Both the position numbers and the translations under genes were made by a program. From positions 87,366 through 151,365 of the forward strand of contig JAQGDQ010000534.1 of the NCBI GenBank assembly GCA_030141605.1: DNA of 64,000 nt, given 5' to 3'. Each line of letters opens with the position of its first letter. Position 1 is the first letter of the stretch. The notes below the pieces were generated by a model. It was not told where the DNA came from. It made no database searches and saw nothing but the letters and a program-made list of their open reading frames with translations. Positions 15,301 to 23,980 of the stretch are shown here, piece after piece. Source of the stretch: Tubiluchus corallicola (Eukaryota > Priapulida > Priapulimorpha > Priapulimorphida > Tubiluchidae).

Positions 15301-18300
15301 AATGTAGCTGATAGCATGGTTAATAGAATTTGGCAATAATAATATTCTGATCTACATTAAATCACGTTCGTTAAACCATGTTGTGTGCAGCATTCTGCTA
15401 AGGTAATGCAGGAAATCTTAGCATTTTTGCTGAAACTAGCAGTTAAAAATGTCATGTGGTGTATACTTTCACGTAAGATTTCTCGCTTGGGAGACTGTCT
15501 GAGATAGGCAAGGTAAATTCAGCCAGATTCTTAAGGCCTTTTCACAGTTCCAGTGATTGATGATGATCACAAAAAGGTCAAAGGTTAAGTGTACCAGACA
15601 ATGCATTTGTGTACACTTGACAACGCCTCGCCGCCCATGCTACTGTAACAGTAACCGTTTTAACAGCTAGCTAGAACCTTACCTAATTCATTTTTTCTTG
15701 TTCCCAAGCAAGATCCTGGGTGTAAATCACTCTACACACAGACTAATGCATAATTAACTAAAGTCCAAGTAAAACAACTGAAATTACTGAATTGATGACT
15801 TACTTTACCCACACGTCACCTGACACTTGTAGCAAAGACACATTGCTGTGCTACGCTTAACCTTTGACCTACAGCAACTGCCCGTGCGCACAATGAAACT
15901 ATGAAAAGGCTGATTAGTTTACTGGCAATAGATAAATCATAGTAAATTTTTTTCTAAATGTGGAATTAACACCATATTACCTTACTAAAGTCTGATTACT
16001 TTATTAGGGTACGGACAGCAGCTAACTAAATAATATGTCAAAATTATTGACTCCTGCAATGCAGAAAGTTACATTCTAAGCACGTACCTCTTTTCCTGCA
16101 TGCACGTGACGCCTGTAAACAGTGTAGCGTAGAAGAATTCCATTTGCTTCTCTCGGAGGCAACCAAGCAATAATGACCGAATCAGCGGCGGCGACTACAG
16201 CTTTGATTTTTGCTGGTGGTCCAGGTTCTAGAAAAAGAGAAGCTGTCACATCCGTCATTATTATATGACCCGAGAATTAGTACCAGTGATTATGAAAGTT
16301 AAAAGAGTTATAATTTTTTAAAGAAAGACAGGATGATTTTTCACATAGTACCCTATTTTCAAGTTCGATAAAAAGTATACATTTGAACACAATTAATACT
16401 GCAAAAGCGTTTCTGTGCCACTGTAAGAGATACAGCGTGTTCTATTTGTATTAAAACCAGGCAAGTTTGAAGATTAAAATTCAAATTTCAAGTTTACTTG
16501 TGTGCTCACGCATGAGCTGTCGAACCTGTGCAGTACATCACAAACTAACACATCTGAACTGAAAGCTACAGCGCCTATTTTTTGTGCAATGTGTTTGCAA
16601 AATGCAGGTGCAAGTGCCCATCTAACTAGCAAATAGCGAAATGCATGTAACAGCAAAGAACTAGTGAACGTGAAATTGTGTTTGTGTTGTAATAATTCTT
16701 TCACGTAAGTTATTTTTGAAAAAGTTATTTTCTTTCAATACTTTAAAGAGTAGATCGTTTTGACCTACTGTTTAAGATTGAGTCCGGTTTTGCTTTAACC
16801 AAAATCAGCCTCTTAATAACAGACAATAAATACTAAGCTAGATTTAATGAATACTTGATAAATAATTACCATTACCCTCAAAGTTATGACTATTGTTAAA
16901 CGACCATAAGTAAGGTAAGGTATTTACTCACTGTCTTCAAAAGTTCTGATATAAATGGCTTCACTGTTCACACCATCACCTACTCGAGTGAACGCAAGCA
17001 CCTGTACGCTGTAATTTGTGTACTTCATTAGCCCATAAACTGTTATGGTCAGTCCAGGCGTCGTTTTGTACAACGGTTTCATATCTGATATTATAACAAA
17101 GGAGCCACATTATCAATTGTGCTATTTACAAATAAATGTACAGAAAAAGTATCAATGATTTCGCTGATAGAGAATTTAGCAAACAAAGAGCTCATAGTCA
17201 ATCCCATAAAGGTTACTGACCAGACCAACTTGCAAGTCTAGGTGATGATGAAATTAATTAAGAATGTTCCAAAACAAACTGATGTAATTAAAGGAAAACT
17301 GGACGATTAATGTTTAGACTCAATCCCATTTTAATTTAGTGTCAAAAATATACACTTTCTTGCCTATAAAAGTTAGTAATTGTTTCTTATATTTGAATAA
17401 TTAGCTGACAAAGTTAATTAACGGCAACCGAACACAGCTATTGCTTACATCAGAAACTAACCTCAGTGTGTGCAATGGCAGGTGTCTTCCCTTGCGCATC
17501 AAGCACGTTTGCGTAAGTGTACTGTAAAACACATGATGTCACGAAAAATGGGTTTTACATCATGTGACATCATGAAACTAACACTGAAATTAATGAACGT
17601 GCTTATCACGGTACCGCCTTCTATTTGTCGGCCACGCAAATGTGACAAAAAGGCGCCGCTGCCAATCTTAGTAGATTCACTGAGCCACGCGTAGCTTTGA
17701 AAGTTTAACGAAATTTGAGTATCCAAGGTAATTATTATTTAAATCTAAGCTTTGATTCAAAATAAGCTATTTTAGTTTTCAATATTTTAGAGCATTCTTT
17801 TTTGTGTACTAATGTTTACACAATCAGCCGGTTTCCTTTAAAATGTTCCAAGGCGAACTGATATAATTACCATTCACCCAATTTTGATAAATAACCCAGC
17901 ATTATTTGTAGCTTAGCAATTTAAAACTATTACCTTCTGCAAATGCATTGTCTAAGATTGGCCGCAATGTTATCTTGTAAGCTTGCAAAATTCCATGAAT
18001 GTCTTCAAATGGCGGAGGCAACCATTCCACAATAATGCCTGATGAAGATAATGCAACAGCTTCGACATTCCTGGGTGAACTAGTGGGCACTGTATTTTAA
18101 AAACAATAATTTAGTGCAATATCTCGAATGTGTTTAAAACATTATGATATGTTATCAACACCTACAATGTAGTTTTTGTATCAAATTACGGTCCCTAAGC
18201 TGGAGTACAGCTAATATTTTTTAGAAGACAGCGCAAGCAAAAGTGCAATGTGTTTGCAAAATTTCTAAATAAAATTTTATTTAATTACCAAAACACAGCA

Positions 18301-21034
18301 TAATCACAATGTTATCCCAATAACCGTATCATTTACATTACTAACAATAATTTAATAATCTATTGACATTGCTATTCATTACAAAGTTGAAGTTAATATT
18401 CTAGCAAGCTGTTATTATAAGGTGAACAACAATAAAAAACAAAGGAAGAGGACAATACATAAAATAACACTGTACTATAACAAAGAAGAGGATAATACAT
18501 AAAATAGAACTGTACTATATAACAAAGAAGAGGATAATACATAAAATAGAACTGTACTATATAACAAAGAAGAGGATAATACATAAAATAGAACTGTACT
18601 ATATAACAAAGAAGAGGATAATACATAAAATAGAACTGTACTATATAACAAAGAAGAGGATAATACATAAAATAGAAATGTACTATATATAACAAAGAAG
18701 AGGATAATACATAACATAGAACTGAACTATATAACAAAGAAGAGAATAATACATAACATAGAACTGAACTATATAACAAAGAGGAGGATAATACATAAAA
18801 TAGAACTGTACTTAACAAAGAAGAGGATAACACATAAATTAATACTGTACTATAACAAAGAAGAGGACAATACATAAAATAACACTTTTCTTAACAAAGA
18901 AGAGGATAATACATGAAATAACACTGTACTTAACAAAGAAGGGGATAATACATGAAATAACACTGTACTTAACAAAGAAGGGGATAATACGTAAAATAGA
19001 ACTGTACTATATAACAAAGAAGAGAATAATACATAACATAGAACTGAACTATATAACAAAGAGGAGGATAATACATAAAATAGAACTGTATTTAACAAAG
19101 AAGAGGATAACACATAAATTAATACTGTACTATAACAAAGAAGAGGACAATACATAAAATAACACTTTTCTTAACAAAGAAGAGGATAATACATGAAATA
19201 ACACTGTACTTAACAAAGAAGAGGATAATACATGAAATAACACTGTACTTAACAAAGAAGAGGATAATACATGAAATAACACTGTACTTAACAAAGAAGA
19301 GGATAATACGTAAAATAACACTGTACTTAACAAAGAAGGGGATAATACGTAAAATAACACTGTACTTAACAAAGAAGGGGATAATATGTAAAATAACATT
19401 GAACTCAACAAAGAAGAGGATAATACATGAAATAACACTGTACTTAACAAAGAGGAGGATAATAAGTAAAATAAAACTGAACTTAACAAAGAAAAGGATG
19501 ATATATAAAATAACACAGCACTCAACAAAGAAGAGGATAATACATGAAATAACACTGTACTTAAGAAAGGAGAGAATAATACATGAAATAACACTGTACC
19601 TAACAAAGAAAAGGATAATACATAATGATAACATCATCTCATAACAAGCTAGGCAACAGCCTATAGCTTTGCAAAATATGCATAATGAAGCAATCAGAAA
19701 ACCAAAGTGTTTGTAAATGCATTAAGTAAATAAAACCAACCATCCTCCAAAGTGCAAACGATAAATTCTTTCGAGCGCGGACCCGTTCCTCGTGCATTGA
19801 AAGCCGAAACTACAATGCAGTAAGTGGAGAATTTCTTCAGGCTTTCCAGTTCGTGCTGTTCTTCTTTTGCTCCGGAAAATGTGACAGTGTGGTATAAGTA
19901 CGGTCCTGAACTGTTGTGCAGTTTGTATCCAACGTAATACCCTTTCAACTCTCCATTCCACTTATTAAACGGGGGAGGCTAAAAACACAGACTTAAACTG
20001 CGCACAAGAATAATAGGATTATCAATTCGTAAATTCGTAAAATCACCAAAAGTGCCAAATGCCATAAAAACACTAGTAATGTGACGAGTTGAAAATCAAT
20101 CAAACTTCAAGACGGATATAATAATTTATGAAAAATTTACACGAATGATTTTCATTAACGCGATATGAAATGGGAAGTGCTAAAGCAAGGTACTATGTAG
20201 GTACCCGGAGTCAGTCATCATTGCAATTAAGGCAAACAGAATAAGGCGACTGCTGCACGACATTAGCGAGGAGTATCTTGAGACAATTTCAAAAAATTAT
20301 TGCAGGGAAAAGTGCAAGGTTCGCAAAAAGTCGCTTTCTAATTTAGTATTGCTTTGGTGCGCTTAGTAAATTGCCCAGGGTGCACATAAAGTGCAAAACC
20401 GGTCCCAAAGTCATCACAAAATACTCGAAAGCGCCACAAACTGTTCGCCAAGATTTCGCAAAGTCTGAAATTGTTACAAATGTTTGACGACAAGTTTGCG
20501 AACGTTTGTCGCACCTTTACGGTTTGGCAAAGTTTTAATGAAGTGGCGAGCTTTGCAACTCCAGCGACAAACTTTAAACATTTTAGAAACACTTTCCGAA
20601 TTCGGCAACCTTTTTGGCGACAACAGCGAACATCTGCGAATATTTTGCGACTGTCTGGCAAACTTTTGGCTACTGATGAACGCAGAAATTTTCGCAATGT
20701 CGCCGATGCCAGGAAAGCCTAGCTTTACTCCACTAACCGTTGAGCAGTACAAGTTTCATTACTTCCTGTGTTTTTTATATTTTGTCGGTATCAATGTTTT
20801 TCTAATAAATAATTACCATTCACAAATAATAATTTGAAGCATTAACAATAGAATGAACCAAAACTTATAAATCTGTGGAAAATTACATGCTGTATGGTTA
20901 TTATGTTTCTGTTTTGCAAGTTAAAAAAACATCAAATTTTAATGCAATAAAAGCAGCTCTTACTTTCCATTGTATATGAATAGACTGTGACCCGGTGGCT
21001 TTTACTTGAACATCTAATGGCACGCCATCTGGAA
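3202..21034 (-). CDS. DSCAM-like receptor, C-terminal half (FN3 x3, Ig, FN3 x2, TM, tail)
   Basis: Fifteen phase-consistent exons encode, in order, FN3-FN3-FN3-Ig-FN3-FN3-TM-cytoplasmic. This is the order of DSCAM from FN2 through FN4, Ig10, FN5, FN6 and TM. Signature strings match the family: GYYVGYKLHNS, TLEDG, YTNYSVQVLAFTRVGDG, PGPPAKIKAV, WLPP, WSDGGCPMKSF. Each FN3 is built from two exons and all domain borders are phase 1, as in DSCAM genes. DSCAM mediates homophilic adhesion and neurite self-avoidance in other animals. The usual start (signal peptide, Ig1-9, FN1) is absent; ADAMTS exons lie upstream instead. The tail continues beyond position 1 of the window. Confidence 0.9.
3501..4043 (+). 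mobile_element. Inverted-repeat element family B
   Basis: About 540 nt bounded by TTAAAGGAAAACCGGATGATTG-type inverted ends. Related copies at 12219-12753, 17288-17841, 47778-48000 (partial), 49059-49609, 61584-62116 and 63600-64000 (partial). Confidence 0.8.
4055..4249 (-). CDS. Exon 27: cytoplasmic tail
   Basis: 195 nt, phase 1 to 1, donor GTAAGT. Encodes ESKLKKDLTAESALICDQKK, YKDSCCSVSPDHTSHIRKES, NIELNNLNSDKDV. No domain recognised. A transposon-like repeat ends about 12 nt from the donor. Confidence 0.88.
4700..5122. mobile_element. Element related to 16316-16798, rearranged
   Basis: The part at 4900-5010 matches 16690-16798 in the same orientation, while 5025-5122 matches 16316-16420 inverted. 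Ends CTTCCTTTAA resemble family B. Confidence 0.55.
5123..5871. other. Intron DNA, nothing recognised
   Basis: AT-rich intron between exons 27 and 26; no exon, RNA or clear repeat seen. Confidence 0.5.
5872..6033 (-). CDS. Exon 26: transmembrane segment
   Basis: 162 nt, phase 1 to 1. Short juxtamembrane linker, then the hydrophobic stretch IIGVLGGVFLTIVIVVIAVL followed by FIRRHR, a stop-transfer signal for a type I protein. An alternative acceptor 14 nt into the exon (TTCTTCAG) would break the phase. Confidence 0.92.
6095..6790 (+). mobile_element. Family E element, two partial copies
   Basis: Segments 6095-6420 and 6508-6790 share TTCATTTTAAATCTCC and CAATATTGTTC with the longer copy at 33610-34342. 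A (GGTGGCAGT)-rich stretch at 6470-6505 separates them. Confidence 0.65.
6833..7470 (+). mobile_element. Inverted-repeat element family D
   Basis: Ends AAAGTAAACTACGTATAACT and its near complement at 7440-7470. Shares internal CCATGTTGTGTGCAGCGTTC with copies at 9237-9743 (inverted) and 15179-15530. Confidence 0.7.
7770..7884 (-). CDS. Exon 25: fifth FN3, second part
   Basis: 115 nt, phase 0 to 1, donor GTAAGT. Encodes KIFRILDLNPGTRYTLRVTA, HNEAGSSTALYKFTSLAE. Confidence 0.94.
8269..8680 (-). mobile_element. RTE-like LINE, 3' fragment of ORF
   Basis: Minus-strand frame reads SRWLGHLLRLPSEAPVRIAL then LKPCKKPPGKSKTTWI, the conserved C-terminal motif of RTE-clade retrotransposons. Truncated at its 5' end. 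Confidence 0.8.
8888..9060 (-). CDS. Exon 24: fifth FN3 (DSCAM FN6), first part
   Basis: 173 nt, phase 1 to 0. Encodes APVEPSSDSFIQLNSTYVTL, LSAWSDGGCPMKSFVIDYQP; the WxDGGCPxxxFxxxY motif is diagnostic of DSCAM FN6. Confidence 0.95.
9237..9743 (-). mobile_element. Family D element, second copy
   Basis: Ends ACAGTAAACTATGTATAACT and its complement; inverted relative to 6833-7470. The lower-numbered end faces exon 24; the 9743 end lies 12 nt from the donor of exon 23. Confidence 0.75.
9756..9941 (-). CDS. Exon 23: fourth FN3, second part
   Basis: 186 nt, phase 1 to 1. Encodes GALLNYKREFEDWKKIEVSP, VLVDELQCGSNYQFSMSLSN, SKTLGS; LxCGxxYxF matches DSCAM FN5. An inverted-repeat element ends about 12 nt from the donor. 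Confidence 0.93.
10316..10530. mobile_element. hAT-like termini, tandem
   Basis: AGAGCAGTGATTCTWAACCTTTT followed by a CAGAYGGCTTTGCTTTGC block occurs twice, about 147 nt apart. CAGTGRTTCTYAACCTTTT is a common hAT terminus. Confidence 0.45.
10630..10728 (-). CDS. Exon 22: fourth FN3 (DSCAM FN5), first part
   Basis: 99 nt, phase 1 to 1. Encodes APPHPPLLRITLVKADFMVL, NWSVQGSNASPIS. Acceptor TTTTCAG, donor GTATAT. Confidence 0.9.
10888..11042 (-). CDS. Exon 21: Ig domain, second half
   Basis: 155 nt, phase 2 to 1, acceptor CATTTCAG. Encodes GKVIVRMKEMQLSANGSLRL, LDSAGNYTCRVRNVLG; the DxAxYxC motif gives the second Ig Cys. Donor GTACTG is less canonical. Confidence 0.93.
11764..12085. mobile_element. 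pogo/Tigger-like remnants
   Basis: CAGTAAGGGAAACGTCCCT and ACTTATCGCGGGTGGGCCTG then CGATAAGTGAGGGAACACTG resemble Tigger termini; a second end-like block, TTAAGCGAGGACTTACTGTA, is at about 12060-12080. Confidence 0.5.
12219..12753 (+). mobile_element. Family B element
   Basis: Bounded by TTAAAGGAAAACCTGAGGAT and ATCATCCGGTTTTCCTTTAA; same structure as 3501-4043. Confidence 0.8.
12829..12943 (-). CDS. Exon 20: Ig domain, first half
   Basis: 115 nt, phase 1 to 2, acceptor TTTTTTTCAG, donor GTTAGT. Encodes VPARIVTFGGKYIVTW, ATLHCHFAGKPKPQIVWLY; Cys and Trp of the Ig core are present. Equivalent to DSCAM Ig10. Confidence 0.93.
13130..13720 (+). mobile_element. Family E element, partial
   Basis: Shares GAGTTTAAATTTACATGTTT and TATTACTTAGCATTTCACTT with 33610-34342. 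It ends close to the donor of exon 19. Confidence 0.55.
13725..13878 (-). CDS. Exon 19: third FN3, second half
   Basis: 154 nt, phase 0 to 1. Encodes IRHQVDIPSRQLEYKASKLH, YTFWVEAWTSVGEGEPSSS. Donor GTTAGT, acceptor TTCTTTAG. No open frame long enough to stand out on its own; found by phase and homology. Confidence 0.9.
14371..14450. repeat. Tetranucleotide microsatellite
   Basis: (GTCG)n grading into (GTAG)n then (GTAA)n, an orderly change of unit along 80 nt. Confidence 0.95.
14451..15178. other. Intron DNA, nothing recognised
   Basis: Intron between exons 19 and 18. No exon or recognised repeat; a 96-codon plus-strand frame at 14666-14956 has no family features. Confidence 0.5.
15179..15911 (-). 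mobile_element. Family D fragment followed by a family C element
   Basis: 15179-15530 matches the middle of 6833-7470. 15535-15911 is family C inverted, ending CTATGAAAAGGCT. Confidence 0.7.
16088..16227 (-). CDS. Exon 18: third FN3, first half
   Basis: 140 nt, phase 1 to 0. Encodes KPGPPAKIKAVVAAADSVII then AWLPPREANGILLRYTVYRR, matching DSCAM FN4. Donor GTACGT. Confidence 0.95.
16316..16798 (+). mobile_element. Inverted-repeat element related to family B
   Basis: Ends TTAAAGAAAGACAGGATG and CCGGTTTTGCTTTAA; internal sequence differs from family B but matches 4700-5122. Confidence 0.6.
16932..17084 (-). CDS. Exon 17: second FN3, second half
   Basis: 153 nt, phase 1 to 1. Encodes YGLMKYTNYSVQVLAFTRVG, DGVNSEAIYIRTFED; strongly DSCAM-like (YTNYSxQVLAxTxxGDGVxS). 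Donor GTGAGT. Confidence 0.95.
17288..17841 (-). mobile_element. Family B element, inverted
   Basis: Bounded by TTAAAGGAAAACTGGACGAT and CAGCCGGTTTCCTTTAA. Confidence 0.8.
17934..18089 (-). CDS. Exon 16: second FN3, first half
   Basis: 156 nt, phase 1 to 1. Encodes VPTSSPRNVEAVALSSSG, VEWLPPPFEDIHGILQAYKI. Donor GTAATA, acceptor AATACAG. Confidence 0.94.
18433..19630. repeat. Minisatellite, 39 and 42 bp units
   Basis: About 30 copies of AACAAAGAAGAGGATAATAC plus a variable tail (ATAAAATAGAACTGTACTAT or ATGAAATAACACTGTACTT). Lies wholly in the intron between exons 16 and 15. The 18433-18830 part is mostly 42-mers, 19140-19630 mostly 39-mers; a block around 18710-18900 recurs at 19010-19200. 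Confidence 0.95.
19741..19978 (-). CDS. Exon 15: rest of first FN3
   Basis: 238 nt, phase 0 to 1, acceptor GTTTTTAG, donor GTTGGT. Encodes PPPFNKWNGELKGYYVGYKL, LESLKKFSTYCIVVSAFNAR, GTGP and TLEDG, the classic FN3 C to G strands of DSCAM. Confidence 0.95.
20270..20750. repeat. GCGAA/TTCGC-rich stretch, probable old repeat
   Basis: Contains many short variants of TTTGCGA and TTCGCAA on both strands and gives open frames in several phases. No protein family recognised. Confidence 0.35.
20964..21034 (-). CDS. Exon 14: first DSCAM exon (start of FN3, equivalent to FN2)
   Basis: 71 nt, phase 1 to 0, acceptor TTTCTCTAG, donor GTAAGA. Encodes VPDGVPLDVQVKATGSQSIH IQWK, the A and B strands of an FN3 domain. 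Confidence 0.9.
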
Positions 21035-21289
21035 CTAGAGAAAATGTTTCAATGAACAGAAATGTTATTTTACTTGTGAAATATGCATAGCTCAATTCAG
21101 TAAGCAAGTTTAACTAAAGGTGAAAGATAATATCAGCATGAAAAATGAAGGACATGACTCGTCTATAAAGTTTATACATTAAGATTCTAAGATTTCACAA
21201 CTCTTGTTGACTTATGAAACTCATAGCTTACAAAATTTTTAAAATATGAGCATAAATAAATAATATATTAATGTGAAATATTATAAATA

Positions 21290-22985
21290 TTAATAATATC
21301 AATAACAATACAATAACAATAAAAACCAATACAAACAAATCACACACAAACTTAGATAAACATGAAAATTACAATAATAGTCTCCACCATTGCTGTCTTA
21401 TGTGCGATGTAAATTTAGCATCGCTTATTAAAATTTTCTGGCACATTAAATTATCACTAGTATCAAATCTTTTCATTAAACTTAACACAGATTTTCTACG
21501 TAATACATCAAAATACATCACGTGAATTTCAACACTCATCTCACGAGCACTGTAAAAATATGCATATCCAAAAAAATAATCTTTTTGATACATTGTGTGC
21601 AATTTTGAGTTTTAAGATATTACAATTATTAAAATGTCCCCAGGTAGACATGCAATAGAATGTATTACAGTAAGCACTAAATAGATATATTTTAACATCA
21701 ACAGAACAATAGCTGAATTTCTAATAAGTTGGTTTGTACGACAGTAGCATAAGGATCTTTGATTAACAATGTCAAGGTCATCTCGGTTATCATTTGAAAT
21801 AATATGGCTCAAATAATTTTCATTATCACAGGTACGTAAAACATTATTATCTAGTATGATGTTACCAAACATAAAATTTCTCAAAATATTTGAATTAACA
21901 GACATAAGTTTAGTTTTAGGTACATTGATTTTTATGTCATACTGTTCAGCATACAATTTACACACATCTAGTAGTTGCTGTAGGGCTGTAATCGTTGTTG
22001 CTAACTAACAAACATCGTCAGCATACATCAGGTGGTTCATAACCATGTTTGAGACATTGCAACCAAGTTTGGTGGATAAAAGCTTAACACTTAGATCTTT
22101 AAAATAAAAATTAAAAAGAGAAGGTGACCGACATCTTGCCACCTTGGCGTACTCCATTTCCAATATTAGAAGTTGTAGACTGACTATGTCCCCACCTGAC
22201 AGACATGCCTTGTTGCATGTAATAAATGTGAGCAAGCGGATTACAATATTCGGAATTGAAGTCTTTGTGAGTTTGAGAAAAAGTTTGAAGAAATTAACCC
22301 TATCAAATACCTTTGACAAGTCAATAAAAACAATGTGAACAGAGCTATCATGACTAACGTAGTAGTCAATGATCTCCTTTAATGTGTTTATGCAAATTTC
22401 GGTGCCAAGTTTTTCTGTAAAACAAAACTGATTAGGAGTTGTTGGAATATACTGTTTGTATCTGTTAAGTAATAAAATTTCGAATATTTTGCTGGCAACA
22501 GAAGCTAGTACAATTGGCCTATAGTTATTTGCATCCGTAATATCTTTATATTTATCCTTTACTAGAGGAATTAATATAGACATCATTAGCGATTCAGGAA
22601 GAAAGCCGTGAATCAAACACGAGCTAAATAACAAGGATAAATAAACCGGTAACATTGAGGAAGAATACTTAAAAAGTTCGACCTGTATACCATCAGGACC
22701 TGCAGATTTATGCAAGGTTAGTGTGCCGATTGCATCTTGCACCTCTCTAACAGTAAACTTGGGTATAATATGCATATCTTCTGCAAGGGCCCGGTGCAGC
22801 TGCGCCTCCAGATTCCATTTATCAACCCAATTAAAAAGAACACGATGTGCTCCGCCCACATATTACAAATGTTGTTTTCTCCTGTTATATTATTAATGTT
22901 AGAGGGAAGAGGAAGTTTAGAATTAGTTTCTTTCTTTATTGTTTTCTAAAACTGGTAGGAGTTGCAATGCATAAAGACGGTAGGC
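21290..22985 (-). mobile_element. CR1/Rex1-like LINE, 5'-truncated, degenerate
   Basis: Frame 22859-22005 reads KSAGPDGIQVELFKYSSSML, NNYRPIVLASVASKIFEILL, VFIDLSKVFDRVNFFKLF and MYADD: reverse transcriptase motifs. Frame 21965-21612 carries DIKINVPKTKLMSVNSNIL. A stop and frame change separate them. Its upstream end abuts the (GA)n tract at 22998. Confidence 0.85.
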
Positions 22986-22997
22986 AATTTTGTCTGA

Positions 22998-23004
22998 AGA
23001 GAGA

Positions 23005-23052
<48 letters not shown>

Positions 23053-23493
23053 GAGACAGAGAGAGAGACAGAGAGAGAGACACAGAGAGAGACAGAGAGA
23101 GAGACACAGAGAGAGACAGAGAGAGAGACACAGAGAGAGACAGAGAGAGAGACACAGAGAGAGAGAGAGAGAGAGAGACACAGAGAGAGAGAGAGAGAGA
23201 GACACAGAGAGAGACAGAGAGAGAGACACAGAGAGAGACAGAGAGAGAGACACAGAGAGAGACACAGAGAGAGACAGAGAGAGAGACACAGAGAGAGACA
23301 GAGAGAGAGACACAGAGAGAGACAGAGAGAGAGACACAGAGAGAGACAGAGAGAGAGACACAGAGAGAGACAGAGAGAGAGACACAGAGAGAGACAGAGA
23401 GAGAGACACAGAGAGAGACAGAGATAATTATAATAATAAGAGAGAGAGAGAGAGAAAGCAAGAGAGAGAGAGAGAAAAAGAGAGAGAGAAAGA

Positions 23494-23541
<48 letters not shown>

Positions 23542-23601
23542 AGTAAGAGAGGGAGAGGGGGGAGAGAGCAAGACAGAGAGAGTGAGAGAGATAATTATAA
23601 T
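22998..23601. repeat. (GA)n microsatellite with GACA variants
   Basis: About 600 nt of GA with regular GACACAGAGA variants of 12-22 nt period. Interrupted at 23424-23440 by ATAATTATAATAATAA, identical to the tail of the LINE at 23590. Confidence 0.97.
23424..23440 (-). mobile_element. Tail-only LINE insertion remnant
   Basis: ATAATTATAATAATAA lies within pure GA repeat. The same string begins the LINE tail at 23590, so this looks like an insertion truncated to its 3' tail. Confidence 0.5.
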
Positions 23602-23980
23602 AATAATAAATCTTTATTAAAGAAGTGAATATATATACACGAAGGTGCCTCTTTTTGCAGGCTCATATCAACAAATTACATTTTCACATAACAAATCTTT
23701 TAAATCCAGTTTCACACTATGTACAACGAATAACATTTTATACTTAAATTAGATATAATTTCAAACGAATCACAAGTATTATACAAACAAATTAACTTTA
23801 CACAACTACATAATTTATTTTTGTATACTCGAGCGGGCCTAAATTAACAATTACTTAGTATAAAATTATCTCTGATCAGGTTAGTGAAAGCCATTATTAA
23901 ATTTTTATCAGATTGAAGCAGAATATTACTTGTATAATTGGCATCAGCTATTTCTATGAAACGCATTCTTTTTGCATTAT

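Noticed and set aside
18393-19637. Several 80-172 codon frames rich in Tyr/Leu/Ser and Ile/Phe
   Set aside because: The 39 and 42 bp units lack stops in some phases; all repeat-derived and in an intron.
22847-23620. 257-codon Arg/Glu-rich frame and its Ser/Leu antisense
   Set aside because: Translation of (GA)n repeat; no gene signals.
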